DNA of 46,917 bases from Alistipes sp. (GTDB lineage: Bacteria > Bacteroidota > Bacteroidia > Bacteroidales > Rikenellaceae), in assembly GCA_017504485.1 (NCBI GenBank), contig JAFVRC010000030.1, forward strand, positions 1-46,917. Reading direction: 5' to 3'. Positions 17,841-26,336 of the stretch are shown here, in pieces (within the stretch, counting starts at the first letter, position 1; each line of letters begins with the position of its first letter). The translations under genes were made by a program, and so were the position numbers. The notes under the pieces were generated by a model that had not been told where the DNA came from, searched no databases, and saw only the letters and a program-made list of their open reading frames with translations.

Positions 17841-19487
17841 CTAAAAGTTCACTACTTTTACGATGTTACCGTTATCTTCGACGACAGCGCGTTTCCACTT
17901 CTCGGAATAGCCCGGTTGCTCAATCTTGTCGGGGATGTTGCAGCCGTTTCCGTTGTCGATAAATCCCTTCTCGTTTTCGGCTTTCACATTGCCGTCGATA
18001 TACTTAACGAGGAGATACTTGTCGAGCGTATCCCACTTTTGGAAGAGTTGATTGGCCGTGAATGTCGAGTAACCGGTCAGAATCTTCTGTGCCTTTTTAG
18101 GTGAAGCGGTGGCAACCTTCGCATCCACCGAGGCAATCTCGGCCAAACGCTCGTTCTCCCACTTATCGACCTCCTCGCGCACGCGCTTACCTATGATGTC
18201 GTAGCGCAGGTATGCGAAGTTGGCGATGCGGTTTGCTACCCAGAACATCGAAGTAGGCGAGTAGTGCAACATCGAACCATTCTTCTCCGAGAGGCAGTGT
18301 GGTACCTCGGTTGTGTTGCAGTATATTGGTGTCAGTGGCGATGTGGCGGCATCATCTACGCCGAACCACAAGATGCCCGTTTTGCCCTCGCGAGCCTGGC
18401 CGCAGAGCCAAAAGCCGGTCTGCTGCGTGGCTGTAGCACGCTCGTTGCAATACTCTACGCCATCCACCTTGAAGTACATCGGGCGCCAGCGGTATGGGCA
18501 CTTGTGTCCACCCGCACCGATGTCGGTAGTCATATCCATAGGCGTACCCTCATAGTGGTCGCGCATAGCGTCAAAAACCTGCTTTGGCGACACCTTCTGC
18601 GTAGGCTTCACCCACAGAGGCATACGGTTTTTAGGGTTGAGGCCCATGGCGTAGTCGGTGTATTTGTCCATGCCCTCCGTAACGGCGCGGAAGAAACTCC
18701 ATACGCGAGCCTCGCAGCCGCGCAATGCGCCGAAGTCGGCCGGAGCATAGGCATCGCAGAACGAGAAGTCTTCGTCCTTGCCGCTGAAGTAGCCCATCTC
18801 GCGGGCAAACGAAATAACATCGGGAGCGTAGAGGCAGTTCTTCTGGTCGTTGAGCGGGAAGGTTGAGATACGCGATTGGTTAGCGTGCCCCGACACATAT
18901 CCATCGGGAATACGACGAGCAACCCACACGATGCCCTTTCGGAGATTGTTGCCTTTCTCGTCAAGTTTTGACCCCTTGCCGATAAGCTCCATAATCCACG
19001 CCTCCTCCGAATCGGCAATCGAGAAGGACTCGCCCGAAGATGCGTAGCCGTAGCGATTGGCCAAGAAAACTATGGTTGCGATAGCCTCACGAGCCGTTTT
19101 TGCTCGCTGTAAAGTGATGTAAATCAACGAGCCATAGTCCATAATACCATGCTTGTCCTCCAACTCGTGACGACCTCCGAAAGTTGTCTCGGTAATGATA
19201 AGCGAATGCTCGTTCATGTTGCCTACGGTAGCGTATGTTGGCACAGCCGATTGCTCGATAATGCCGAGATAGCGACCCGTATCCCACTCATATACCGGCA
19301 TTGTCTTTGCGCGTTGGCGACCACCTTCATGCTTGTATAGTGCGCCATAGAGTTGGTGCGAGTCGGCCGCGTAGGTGACCATCACCGAGCCATCGGTCGA
19401 GGCTCCGCGTGTAACGATAAAGTTAGTGCAGGCGAGGGCCGTGGCTGTGCCGGCCATGAGGGCTAATGCTAAAATAAATCTCTTCAT
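17841..19487 (-). CDS. Secreted C69-family dipeptidase
   Basis: PepD-type N-terminal-nucleophile peptidase that cleaves dipeptides. Residues 1-19 are a signal peptide, and cleavage would expose Cys20 (ALA|CTNFIVT), which is the catalytic nucleophile in this family, so signal removal and activation coincide. Conserved GASTDGSVMVTYAADSH, VGNMNEHSL..TETTFGGR and GIMDYGSLIYI.LQRAKTA follow. The length of 548 is normal for Bacteroidetes members. The residues before the Cys (TALAC) do not fit a lipobox well, so I do not call it a lipoprotein. It lies between GH30 and the GH10 pair and may supply amino acids from peptides released during polymer breakdown. Confidence 0.88.
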   Translation of the reverse strand: MKRFILALALMAGTATALACTNFIVTRGASTDGSVMVTYAADSHQLYGALYKHEGGRQRAKTMPVYEWDTGRYLGIIEQSAVPTYATVGNMNEHSLIITETTFGGRHELEDKHGIMDYGSLIYITLQRAKTAREAIATIVFLANRYGYASSGESFSIADSEEAWIMELIGKGSKLDEKGNNLRKGIVWVARRIPDGYVSGHANQSRISTFPLNDQKNCLYAPDVISFAREMGYFSGKDEDFSFCDAYAPADFGALRGCEARVWSFFRAVTEGMDKYTDYAMGLNPKNRMPLWVKPTQKVSPKQVFDAMRDHYEGTPMDMTTDIGAGGHKCPYRWRPMYFKVDGVEYCNERATATQQTGFWLCGQAREGKTGILWFGVDDAATSPLTPIYCNTTEVPHCLSEKNGSMLHYSPTSMFWVANRIANFAYLRYDIIGKRVREEVDKWENERLAEIASVDAKVATASPKKAQKILTGYSTFTANQLFQKWDTLDKYLLVKYIDGNVKAENEKGFIDNGNGCNIPDKIEQPGYSEKWKRAVVEDNGNIVKVVNF

Positions 19488-19502
19488 TGTCTATCGGTTA
19501 TT

Positions 19503-20915
19503 CTATTTCTCGATGAGGATGGTTGTCATCGACCAAGTGTCCATCGGCAGACTAACCATCATATATTGATTTTTGTACTTGATTTGCAGCGTTTGGCGCT
19601 TTTGGGGTTTGTCGGCAGCGGCGATGCAGACCACATAATCGCCGTTAGGATTTTGGAATGCAATGGCAATCATATTCTTGCTTGGCTGGTCTATGTTCAG
19701 AATCTTTGCGCCGCGCTCAACGAATGGCGAGAATTGACGGAACACGCGCACCTGCGAGCTCTCTGTGAATTTGCCATTCTCGATATCAATCGTAAAGAGG
19801 CCGGCGCATGGGTGGCGACCTACGTTAGGCTGTCCGTTCTCGTCGAGAACAAGGTTCCACGACGAGTACGACGAGCAACCATTGTTCAGTGCACCGAAGA
19901 TATAGTCGGCCCACCACTTCTCGTCTTGCACGTCTTGTGCGGCAAACGACGGGCCGCGCTCGGTGAGGTGCATGGCCATTTTAGGGTACCTCTCACGTAC
20001 ATTTGCAATCATTTCGGGCTTGCCGTTGTAGGGGTGCCAAGCGATAGCATCGGTATTGCGCAGTGCGTTCTTATCCTCCAAAACCTCATTTACGCGCTCG
20101 TAGGCATCGTAGTTGTGGTCGTGAATCCATATCTTGGTGTCGAGACCTGCCTTCTTGAAGGCCTGTGGCATATACTTACCGACTAATTGCGCCTCCTGTT
20201 TGGCCGAGATGAGCGTTGCAGGGCAGCCTCCCATCTGGTCGGTGAGTGGCTCGTTCTGCACGGTTACGGCGTCGATATTGATGCCGTGCTCTTTGTAGGC
20301 CTTCAAGTATGCGGCCCAATAGTTTGCAAATGATGGCAGGTGCTCGTCGAGGAGCGAACCGCCGCACATCTGTCCGCTGCTCTTCATCCAGCCCGGTACG
20401 CTCCACACTGACGAGAAGATATATGCGTCGGGGCGGTACTCGGCGAACTTCTTTATGAGAGGAATCATATAGAGTTCGTCGCGTGCCACCGAGAAATTCT
20501 TCATATTGACATCGCCCTTGGTGTCGTTGTAGTTATAGAGTTCGGTGGCGTAATCGCTCGCGCCGCAATTCAAACGAATAATCGACATATTCAGGTCGCG
20601 CTTCGAGAATACCTTTTTGAGAAAGCTGCGACACACCTCCGGGTCAATCTGCGAGAGAAGCCAACACGAAGCGTCGGTCATCGATACGCCGATGCCGAGG
20701 TAGTCGTGTGATGGTGTGGCGGCATCGAGATCGATCGGTTTGTGCAGTGCATAGTAGTGGTGCGTGAAAGGGGTGTTGCGCACCTCGTGGATAGGCTTAT
20801 GCTTGGTCGCCTGCAAAACCTTAACTTTAATCTCGCCTTCGCGCGGAACATAGGACTCGGCCGATGCGGTTAGAGCAACTGCAAGAAGAGTAAGTGTAAA
20901 GAGTAACTTTTTCAT
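19503..20915 (-). CDS. Secreted GH30 glycoside hydrolase
   Basis: Retaining beta-glycosidase of family GH30 (glucosylceramidase, beta-1,6-glucanase or xylan-active subfamilies). The signal peptide is about 1-19. The catalytic acid/base is E222 in TVQNEP and the nucleophile E319 in MHLTERG; SVWSVPGWMKSSGQM and ATELYNYNDTKGD are typical of the glucosylceramidase-like branch. A C-terminal beta-sandwich (about 385-470) completes the usual GH30 fold; length 470. The local sequence looks closer to the GH30_1/GH30_3 type than to the glucuronoxylanase type, so activity on beta-glucan or beta-glucosides is as likely as on xylan. It lies 21 bp after yggS and 15 bp before the C69 gene. Confidence 0.88.
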   Translation of the reverse strand: MKKLLFTLTLLAVALTASAESYVPREGEIKVKVLQATKHKPIHEVRNTPFTHHYYALHKPIDLDAATPSHDYLGIGVSMTDASCWLLSQIDPEVCRSFLKKVFSKRDLNMSIIRLNCGASDYATELYNYNDTKGDVNMKNFSVARDELYMIPLIKKFAEYRPDAYIFSSVWSVPGWMKSSGQMCGGSLLDEHLPSFANYWAAYLKAYKEHGINIDAVTVQNEPLTDQMGGCPATLISAKQEAQLVGKYMPQAFKKAGLDTKIWIHDHNYDAYERVNEVLEDKNALRNTDAIAWHPYNGKPEMIANVRERYPKMAMHLTERGPSFAAQDVQDEKWWADYIFGALNNGCSSYSSWNLVLDENGQPNVGRHPCAGLFTIDIENGKFTESSQVRVFRQFSPFVERGAKILNIDQPSKNMIAIAFQNPNGDYVVCIAAADKPQKRQTLQIKYKNQYMMVSLPMDTWSMTTILIEK

Positions 20916-20936
20916 AATGTTATTATTTATAGGTTG

Positions 20937-21593
20937 TTAGTATCTGTTTCCGAAAATCGATGAGCCGATGCGTACCATCGTCGAGCCGCACTCGATGGCT
21001 ATCATGTAGTCGTCGGACATGCCCATCGAGAGGGTGTTGAACTCGCCGCCGAAGTGCTGCTTCATCTCGGTGTAGTGAGAGGCTAACCGATCAAAATCGG
21101 CACGCACGACAGTCTCGTTGTCGGTGTTCGTGGCCATGCCCATCACTCCGCGGATGCGTATGTTGTGCAGTGTGGCGGCCTCCTCGCTTTGCAGATAAGC
21201 GACAAGCTCATCGTAATCCCATCCGCTTTTGCTCTCTTCTTGCGCGACGTGTATCTCGAGCAGAATATCTACTACCCTGCCGATGCGCTCTGCCTCGCGA
21301 TTGATGCACTCCATAAGGCGACTGCTATCGACCGATTGGATGAGCGAGATGAATGGCACTATTGCTCGCACTTTGTTGGTTTGTAAGTGGCCAATCATTT
21401 GCCACTCAATATCTTTTGGCAGTGCTTCGTGCTTTACAAGCAGCTCCTGCACGCGACTCTCGCCAAAGATACGTTGCCCCGCCTCGTAAGCCTTCGTAAT
21501 GGCCTCTACGGGGTGGAATTTCGATACCGCAACAAGCTCTACGCCTTGTGGTAGCGATGTGTGCAACTCCTTTATTTTTTCGCCTATATCCAT
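20937..21593 (-). CDS. YggS/PLPBP family pyridoxal-phosphate homeostasis protein
   Basis: Alanine-racemase-fold protein that binds PLP and keeps free B6 low; no enzymatic activity is known in the family. The PLP lysine is K25 in VAVSKFHP, followed by the typical FGESRVQEL and WQMIGHLQTNK segments and the C-terminal LSMGMSDDY and RIGSSIFG motifs. The length of 218 is normal. It lies 12 bp after the M23 gene. Confidence 0.94.
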   Translation of the reverse strand: MDIGEKIKELHTSLPQGVELVAVSKFHPVEAITKAYEAGQRIFGESRVQELLVKHEALPKDIEWQMIGHLQTNKVRAIVPFISLIQSVDSSRLMECINREAERIGRVVDILLEIHVAQEESKSGWDYDELVAYLQSEEAATLHNIRIRGVMGMATNTDNETVVRADFDRLASHYTEMKQHFGGEFNTLSMGMSDDYMIAIECGSTMVRIGSSIFGNRY

Positions 21594-21605
21594 TTATCTG
21601 CAAAA

Positions 21606-22574
21606 TTACTTTACGCGCAGAACCTTGCCTATCTGTAATACGGCAGATGGCTTGATTCCGTTCAGTCGGCATATGGCTGCCACGGTGGTGTGGTTCCTCG
21701 CAGCGATTTTACCCAGGTAGTCGCCACTGCGCACCTTGTAGTAGCGTCGCTCGGCCGATAGCGCAGCCTCCTTCTTGTCGGCATCGGCCAACAGTTTCTC
21801 GCCATTCCAATCCTGCTCGTACTTCGAGTAGATGCTGAAATAGGAGCGTTTCAGAAGTAGGTAGTCGCGACGCAGTTCGCCCGTGCGAAAGTTGATAATG
21901 CGCTCGGGGTCAAACGATTGTCCCATGTATCGGCACTCGAAGTGCAGGTGTGGGCCCGTCGAGCGGCCCGAGTTGCCACCAAGCGCAATAGGCTGACCGG
22001 CTACTACCCTGTCGCCCGCCTCGACCAATCGCTTGGAGAGGTGCCCGTGGTAGGTTTCGAGACCATTGTCGTGGCGTATGACGACGAGCGTTCCGTAGCC
22101 CGTTTCAGTCGCTTTCGAGAAGCGCACGCGACCATCGAATGCCGAGCAGATGGTGTCGCCCACCTTTATGGCTATATCTATGCCGTTGTGATTGACGCGG
22201 CGGCGTAGTCCGTAGCGCGAGGTTATACGGCCGATATGCGGATAGCGGTACGAGCGCAATGAATCGACCAGCTTGATAGGTGTAGCTGCAGGGATTGACG
22301 AGAGTGCCACTTCGCGGTAGGGCGAAATCTTCTCGGTGTCCCAATATGCGGTATAGACCGTCGAGTCGGGTTCGATTTCGGCCGTGCGGACGTAACGCCA
22401 CGAATTGTCGTTGAAGAGCACAATCGAGAGGCTCTTGTCGGCCGTTGGCAGCGTATCGACCACAATCGCCGACTGCAACTTCTCAATTGGTTTAATTGCT
22501 AATGAATCAAGCGGATTGGCAGTTGCAACCGCCACGCCAAATAGTGCAAATATGGATAATCGTATTCGTTTCAT
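21606..22574 (-). CDS. Secreted M23 peptidase with C-terminal LysM domain
   Basis: Zinc endopeptidase of the LytM/lysostaphin type, expected to cut peptidoglycan cross-links or remodel the wall. The signal peptide is about 1-19. The M23 domain (about 115-230) has zinc ligands H129 and D133 in NHNGIDI and H211 in GPHLHFE, with H178 in YHGHLS, so it appears catalytically complete. A LysM peptidoglycan-binding module covers about 277-322 (KVRSGDYLGKIAARN...NGI). The length is 322. Its ATG overlaps the DUF3109 stop by 4 bp (ATGA), implying translational coupling; D-Ala ligase is two genes upstream, so the cluster has a cell-wall theme. Confidence 0.92.
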   Translation of the reverse strand: MKRIRLSIFALFGVAVATANPLDSLAIKPIEKLQSAIVVDTLPTADKSLSIVLFNDNSWRYVRTAEIEPDSTVYTAYWDTEKISPYREVALSSIPAATPIKLVDSLRSYRYPHIGRITSRYGLRRRVNHNGIDIAIKVGDTICSAFDGRVRFSKATETGYGTLVVIRHDNGLETYHGHLSKRLVEAGDRVVAGQPIALGGNSGRSTGPHLHFECRYMGQSFDPERIINFRTGELRRDYLLLKRSYFSIYSKYEQDWNGEKLLADADKKEAALSAERRYYKVRSGDYLGKIAARNHTTVAAICRLNGIKPSAVLQIGKVLRVK

Positions 22575-23152
22575 TGATTTTCTGTTTTTAGTAGCTGCTC
22601 GGCGGCCTCTAACGCCTCGTAAAACCCCTCACCCCACTTGCGAATGATAGGCTCGCGGAGGCTCTTGTACACGGGTATGCCGAGCTTGTAGCCATTCTCG
22701 CACGCCGACTTGCAGATGCACCAACGATGGTAATTGAGTCCCTCGCCGCCGCTGCTGAATTTAATGACGCGAATTGGATAGAGGTGGCACGATATAGGCT
22801 TTTGGAACGAGCATTTGCCCTCGTGAAAAGCCTTGTCGATGGCACACAATGCCACTCCTTTATCGTCGTAGCAGGTAAAGGCGCACTCGCCACCATTGAT
22901 AAGCGGTGTGGTGTAGTCACCCTCCACATCAACTACCATAAAGCCCTGACGCTCAATGGCAGCAATGCCTTCCGCAGTCATATAGGGCTTGTAATTTTCG
23001 TACTCCTCTTCGAGTATATCGACCTCTTCGATTTCGAGCGGAGCCCCCGCATCGCCCTCGATGCAGCACGCCCCCTTGCACTGCGCGAGATCGCACGCAA
23101 ACTTCTCGGTCAAGAGGTCAGTACTAACTATTTTGCCTTCGATTTCAATCAT
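22571..23152 (-). CDS. DUF3109 family cysteine-rich protein
   Basis: Conserved Bacteroidetes protein of unknown function. It is cysteine-rich: CDLAQCKGACC near residues 20-31, and CAFTC, CAID, CSF, CHLYPIR, WCICKSAC and later cysteines, a pattern suggesting a bound metal or Fe-S cluster similar to the YkgJ-type zinc/iron-binding proteins. No signal peptide. The length of 193 is normal. It ends with TGA within the ATGA overlap with the M23 gene, the only other TGA stop I find among the genes here. The role cannot be named. Confidence 0.85.
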   Translation of the reverse strand: MIEIEGKIVSTDLLTEKFACDLAQCKGACCIEGDAGAPLEIEEVDILEEEYENYKPYMTAEGIAAIERQGFMVVDVEGDYTTPLINGGECAFTCYDDKGVALCAIDKAFHEGKCSFQKPISCHLYPIRVIKFSSGGEGLNYHRWCICKSACENGYKLGIPVYKSLREPIIRKWGEGFYEALEAAEQLLKTENQ

Positions 23153-23164
23153 AAATTCTTTTGT

Positions 23165-24148
23165 CTATGCCATCGTGTCGGCTATCACCAAATCATACAA
23201 CTCTCCGAGCGAAATGCCTGCCGTGCGGGCCTGCTTTGGAACGATGCTGCCGCTTGACATTCCCGGAATAGAATTAACCTCGATAAGGTAGGCCTTGCCC
23301 TCCTCGGTTACGATAAAGTCGATGCGGACAATGCCGCGACAACGACACGCCTTGTAGGCCTCGACTGCCGCATCGCCAATCATCTCGCTCCACTCCTCCG
23401 AGATTGGTGCAGGTGTAATCTCGTCGCTCATGCCCTCGGTGTATTTTGCCTCGTAGTCGAAAAATGCCTTCTTTGACACAATCTCCGTAATCGGCAGAAC
23501 GAGCGTCTTATTCTCTGTTATAAGCACGCCGCAGCCGAACTCACGACCCGTGATGCACTCCTCAATCAGCACCTCCTCGCTCTCGGTAAATGCCAGAGCC
23601 ACAGCCTCCTCAATCTGCTCCACTTCGGTAACGCGCGTAACGCCGAAGCTCGAGCCGCTGGCGTTAGGCTTGACGAAGAGCGGTAGCCCCAACTCTGCAA
23701 CAATTGCCTCGGCCGAGTATGTCTCGCCTCGATGCAGAAAGACCTCGCGGGCGACGTTTATTCCTCGCTCGGCAACGGCACGCTTGGTCGAAACCTTATC
23801 GAAGGTGATTGTCGAGCTGACCTGCGAGCACGATGAATACGGAATACCCATCATATCGAGGTAGCCCTGCAACTTGCCGTCCTCGCCCGGAGTGCCGTGG
23901 ATGATTATCAGCGCATAGTCGAACTCGGTGCGCTCGCCCTCGACGGTGAGCGAAAAATCGTTCTTATCGACCTCGTAGCGGCGACCGTCGGCAGCCGTGT
24001 AGGCCCAACTGCGATGGTGCAGGTCGATGACCTTCACGTCATATTTTGTGGCATCGAGAGCCTCGCTTATCTGGTGTGCACTATTGAGTGCAATCTCGCG
24101 CTCCGAGGAGTCGCCACCCGCCAAAAGTGCTATTTTAAGTCTTTCCAT
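23165..24148 (-). CDS. ddl: D-alanine--D-alanine ligase
   Basis: ATP-grasp ligase making D-Ala-D-Ala for peptidoglycan precursors; cytoplasmic. Seen: N-terminal LLAGGDSSEREIAL, HGTPGEDGKLQGYLD, the ATP-grasp segment PLFVKPNASGSSFGV, and the metal/substrate block IDFIVTEEGKAYLIEVNSIPGMSSGSIVPKQ (read in two parts) with the conserved Glu-x-Asn. The length of 327 is typical. It lies 2 bp after nadD and 12 bp before DUF3109. Confidence 0.95.
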   Translation of the reverse strand: MERLKIALLAGGDSSEREIALNSAHQISEALDATKYDVKVIDLHHRSWAYTAADGRRYEVDKNDFSLTVEGERTEFDYALIIIHGTPGEDGKLQGYLDMMGIPYSSCSQVSSTITFDKVSTKRAVAERGINVAREVFLHRGETYSAEAIVAELGLPLFVKPNASGSSFGVTRVTEVEQIEEAVALAFTESEEVLIEECITGREFGCGVLITENKTLVLPITEIVSKKAFFDYEAKYTEGMSDEITPAPISEEWSEMIGDAAVEAYKACRCRGIVRIDFIVTEEGKAYLIEVNSIPGMSSGSIVPKQARTAGISLGELYDLVIADTMA

Positions 24149-24150
24149 AT

Positions 24151-24735
24151 CTATTTGTATAACCTATTCTGTATAATGTAATGAGCGACCTCTGCGCTCA
24201 ACTTGTCACTGAAATCCTCGCCCTCGGCAATCATCGAGCGGATATCCGTGGCCGCAAAGTCGAAGAGCGGCGCATTGCTCAAAAAAGTAATCTTGTCGGC
24301 AAACTTATCGACCGAGTACCCCTCGCGCGGATAGACCAGCAGTGGGTAGTCGCTGAGAATCTCCTTGTATTCGCGCCACTTGTCGAAATCCTCGATATTG
24401 TCTGCGCCAAGCAGTATCGAGAACTGCATCTCTGCACCGAAATTCTCGCGCAGGTAGCGCAGCGTATTGATGGTGTACGACGGTTTCTCCAACACAAACT
24501 CCACGGCCGAGACCTTAATCTGTTCGGGATAGCGCGAGGCTTTGCATGCTATCTCACACATCTCGTAGCGCGAGAATTCGGGGGCCAGGCCCTGCTGCTC
24601 CTTGAATGGGTTTTGCGGCGACACGATAAAAATCAACTCGTCGCACAACCCCTGCTCGACCACCCACTCCGCGAGGGCGATATGCCCGCGGTGGATGGGG
24701 TTGAATGAGCCGAAATATAACGCTACACGCTTCAT
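24151..24735 (-). CDS. nadD: Nicotinate-nucleotide adenylyltransferase
   Basis: Converts nicotinate mononucleotide and ATP to deamido-NAD in NAD synthesis. The nucleotidyltransferase signature GSFNPIHRGHIAL is at residues 9-21, and the later segment ATDIRSMIAEGED carries the usual SST/IRS-type nucleotide loop. The start at 24735 (MKRVALYFG) is preferred over an in-frame ATG at 24777, which would overlap gmk and add 14 unrelated residues. 194 residues, normal size. It lies 10 bp after gmk. Confidence 0.94.
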   Translation of the reverse strand: MKRVALYFGSFNPIHRGHIALAEWVVEQGLCDELIFIVSPQNPFKEQQGLAPEFSRYEMCEIACKASRYPEQIKVSAVEFVLEKPSYTINTLRYLRENFGAEMQFSILLGADNIEDFDKWREYKEILSDYPLLVYPREGYSVDKFADKITFLSNAPLFDFAATDIRSMIAEGEDFSDKLSAEVAHYIIQNRLYK

Positions 24736-24745
24736 AAGTGCAGAA

Positions 24746-25312
24746 TTACTTTGCGAGGAATGTGTCGATGATTGCACGAGTCTCGGCTACAGCCGTGGCG
24801 AGAACGTCGTTTACGACCGTGTGGTCAAAGTGCTCGGCCTTCGAAATCTCGAATTCGGCCTTTGCTACGCGTTTGGCGATAACCTCTGCCGAGTCGGTGC
24901 CGCGGCCAACGAGTCGCTTCTCGAGCTCTTCGACCGATGGCGGCATAATGAATATGGAGCACGCCGCTTCGCCGAAGATGCGCTTGAGGTTAATGCCGCC
25001 CATCACATCGACATCGAAAATGATAACATTGCCCATCGACCAGATGCGCTCCAGCTCGCTTTTGAGTGTCCCGTAGCAAGTGCCGGCATAGACCTCTTCC
25101 CACTCGACGAAGCTGTCTGATGCGACTTTGGCGGCGAACTCCTCGGCCGTGAGGAAGTAGTAATCTACCCCATCCTGCTCTGCGCCACGCGGCGCACGCG
25201 AGGTGGCCGAAATTGAGAACTCAAATTGCGGATAGTTTTGCAGTAGCTCTCGTACGATGGTCGTCTTGCCCGAGCCGCTCGGTGCCGAAAATATGATAAG
25301 TTTTCCCGTCAT
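24746..25312 (-). CDS. gmk: Guanylate kinase
   Basis: Phosphorylates GMP to GDP. P-loop APSGSGKTT at 10-18; the GMP-binding segment SATSRAPRGAEQDGVDYYF is complete, followed by the lid and IFIMPPSVEELEKRLVGRG. 188 residues, normal. It lies 18 bp downstream of the yicC-like gene, a conserved pairing in many bacteria. Confidence 0.97.
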   Translation of the reverse strand: MTGKLIIFSAPSGSGKTTIVRELLQNYPQFEFSISATSRAPRGAEQDGVDYYFLTAEEFAAKVASDSFVEWEEVYAGTCYGTLKSELERIWSMGNVIIFDVDVMGGINLKRIFGEAACSIFIMPPSVEELEKRLVGRGTDSAEVIAKRVAKAEFEISKAEHFDHTVVNDVLATAVAETRAIIDTFLAK

Positions 25313-25330
25313 GGTATCTCCGATTTTGTG

Positions 25331-26203
25331 TTACAGAATATTGAGCACCTGCTCCTTAATCTTTTCGAGTTCGTCCTTCATCTTCACCACGAGGCACTGT
25401 ATGTCGTGCTGGTTGGCCTTCGAGCCGGTGGTGTTGATTTCGCGCCCCATCTCCTGCGCTATGAAGCCGAGCTTGCGGCCCGCAGCCTCCTCCGAGGCGG
25501 CCACCTCGCGGAAATACTTGCAGTGGTTCAAGAGGCGCACGCGCTCCTCGGTGATATCGAGCTTCTCGATGTAGAAAATCATCTCCTGCTCGAGGCGGTT
25601 GCTATCGACCGCTACGCCCATCTTCTCAATCTCCTCGCGGATGCGTGTGCGAATCGCATCGGCACGCCCCTCCTCGAATGGGGTTATCTCGGCGCGATAT
25701 TGCTCTATGAGGCCTACGCGGCGCAGCAGGTCGGCGATAAGCGTTGCTCCCTCCTGCTCGCGGAAGGCGTTCAGACGCGCGGCAGCCTCCGTGACAGCCG
25801 TAAGTATGGCTTGCAACTCCTCGGCCGTGGGCTCGGCAGCCTCCGTTGTGACGATATTGGGCATACGCATCACTGCGGGCAGAATGGCATCATACGAAGC
25901 CTCCACACCCGAGGCCGCCAAGGCGTCGCACACCTCGCGCAGATATGTGCGGAAGAGAGCCTTGTCGATATGTGCCGCACTCTCCGCCTCGCCATTCTCG
26001 ACAGTTACGATAACATCTACCTTGCCTCGCACGAGGGCCTTCTGCACGATGTTGCGCACCTCGTACTCGGCCGCACGATAGGCCGACGGCATACGCAGGC
26101 TCATATCGAGCTGTTTGGAGTTGAGCGAGCGAATTTCGGCCGTTATGTGCTTTGTGCCGACTGTTGCTTCGGCCTTTCCGAAGCCGGTCATTGACTTTTG
26201 CAT
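25331..26203 (-). CDS. YicC/YloC family endoribonuclease
   Basis: YicC-like protein; E. coli YicC has been linked to RNA cleavage and turnover of the small RNA RyhB, so an RNase role is plausible. The N-terminal signature MTGFGKAE (5-12) and the core EIRSLNSKQLDMSLRMP are present; the C-terminal half shows the usual KLGFIAQEMGREINTTGSKAN motif. The length of 290 is typical. First gene of the long unit running down to the GH10 pair, with a well-formed promoter upstream. Confidence 0.93.
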   Translation of the reverse strand: MQKSMTGFGKAEATVGTKHITAEIRSLNSKQLDMSLRMPSAYRAAEYEVRNIVQKALVRGKVDVIVTVENGEAESAAHIDKALFRTYLREVCDALAASGVEASYDAILPAVMRMPNIVTTEAAEPTAEELQAILTAVTEAAARLNAFREQEGATLIADLLRRVGLIEQYRAEITPFEEGRADAIRTRIREEIEKMGVAVDSNRLEQEMIFYIEKLDITEERVRLLNHCKYFREVAASEEAAGRKLGFIAQEMGREINTTGSKANQHDIQCLVVKMKDELEKIKEQVLNIL

Positions 26204-26251
26204 GCTGTATATATTTTTTGTCTTTATAAACTTGTTTATAAACTCAACTCA

Positions 26252-26283
26252 CAAAGGTATGAAAAAACAGCGTTTTAGACAAA
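26252..26283 (-). promoter_or_regulatory. Promoter of the yicC-gmk-nadD-... unit
   Basis: Minus-strand -7 box TACCTTTG (26259-26252) with TTTG (26283-26280) exactly 20 nt upstream, a full match to the Bacteroidetes two-part consensus. The leader to the yicC ATG is about 42 nt. The -33 element overlaps the T tract of the nuclease terminator. Confidence 0.8.
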
Positions 26284-26310
26284 TAAAAAAGCCGAGCTTG
26301 TTGCTCGACT
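26281..26310 (-). terminator. Intrinsic terminator of the nuclease locus
   Basis: Minus-strand stem AGTCGAGC / AACAA loop / GCTCGGCT (26310-26290, 8 bp with one G-U) followed directly by TTTTTATTT. It lies 26 bp after the nuclease stop. Confidence 0.85.
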
Positions 26311-26336
26311 TTATGAAATAATCGTTTTTGAGGCCT

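Noticed and set aside
17859-19487. C69 protein as a lipoprotein with Cys20 lipidated
   Set aside because: TALAC is a poor lipobox, and Cys20 is the catalytic nucleophile of the family, which needs a free N-terminus.
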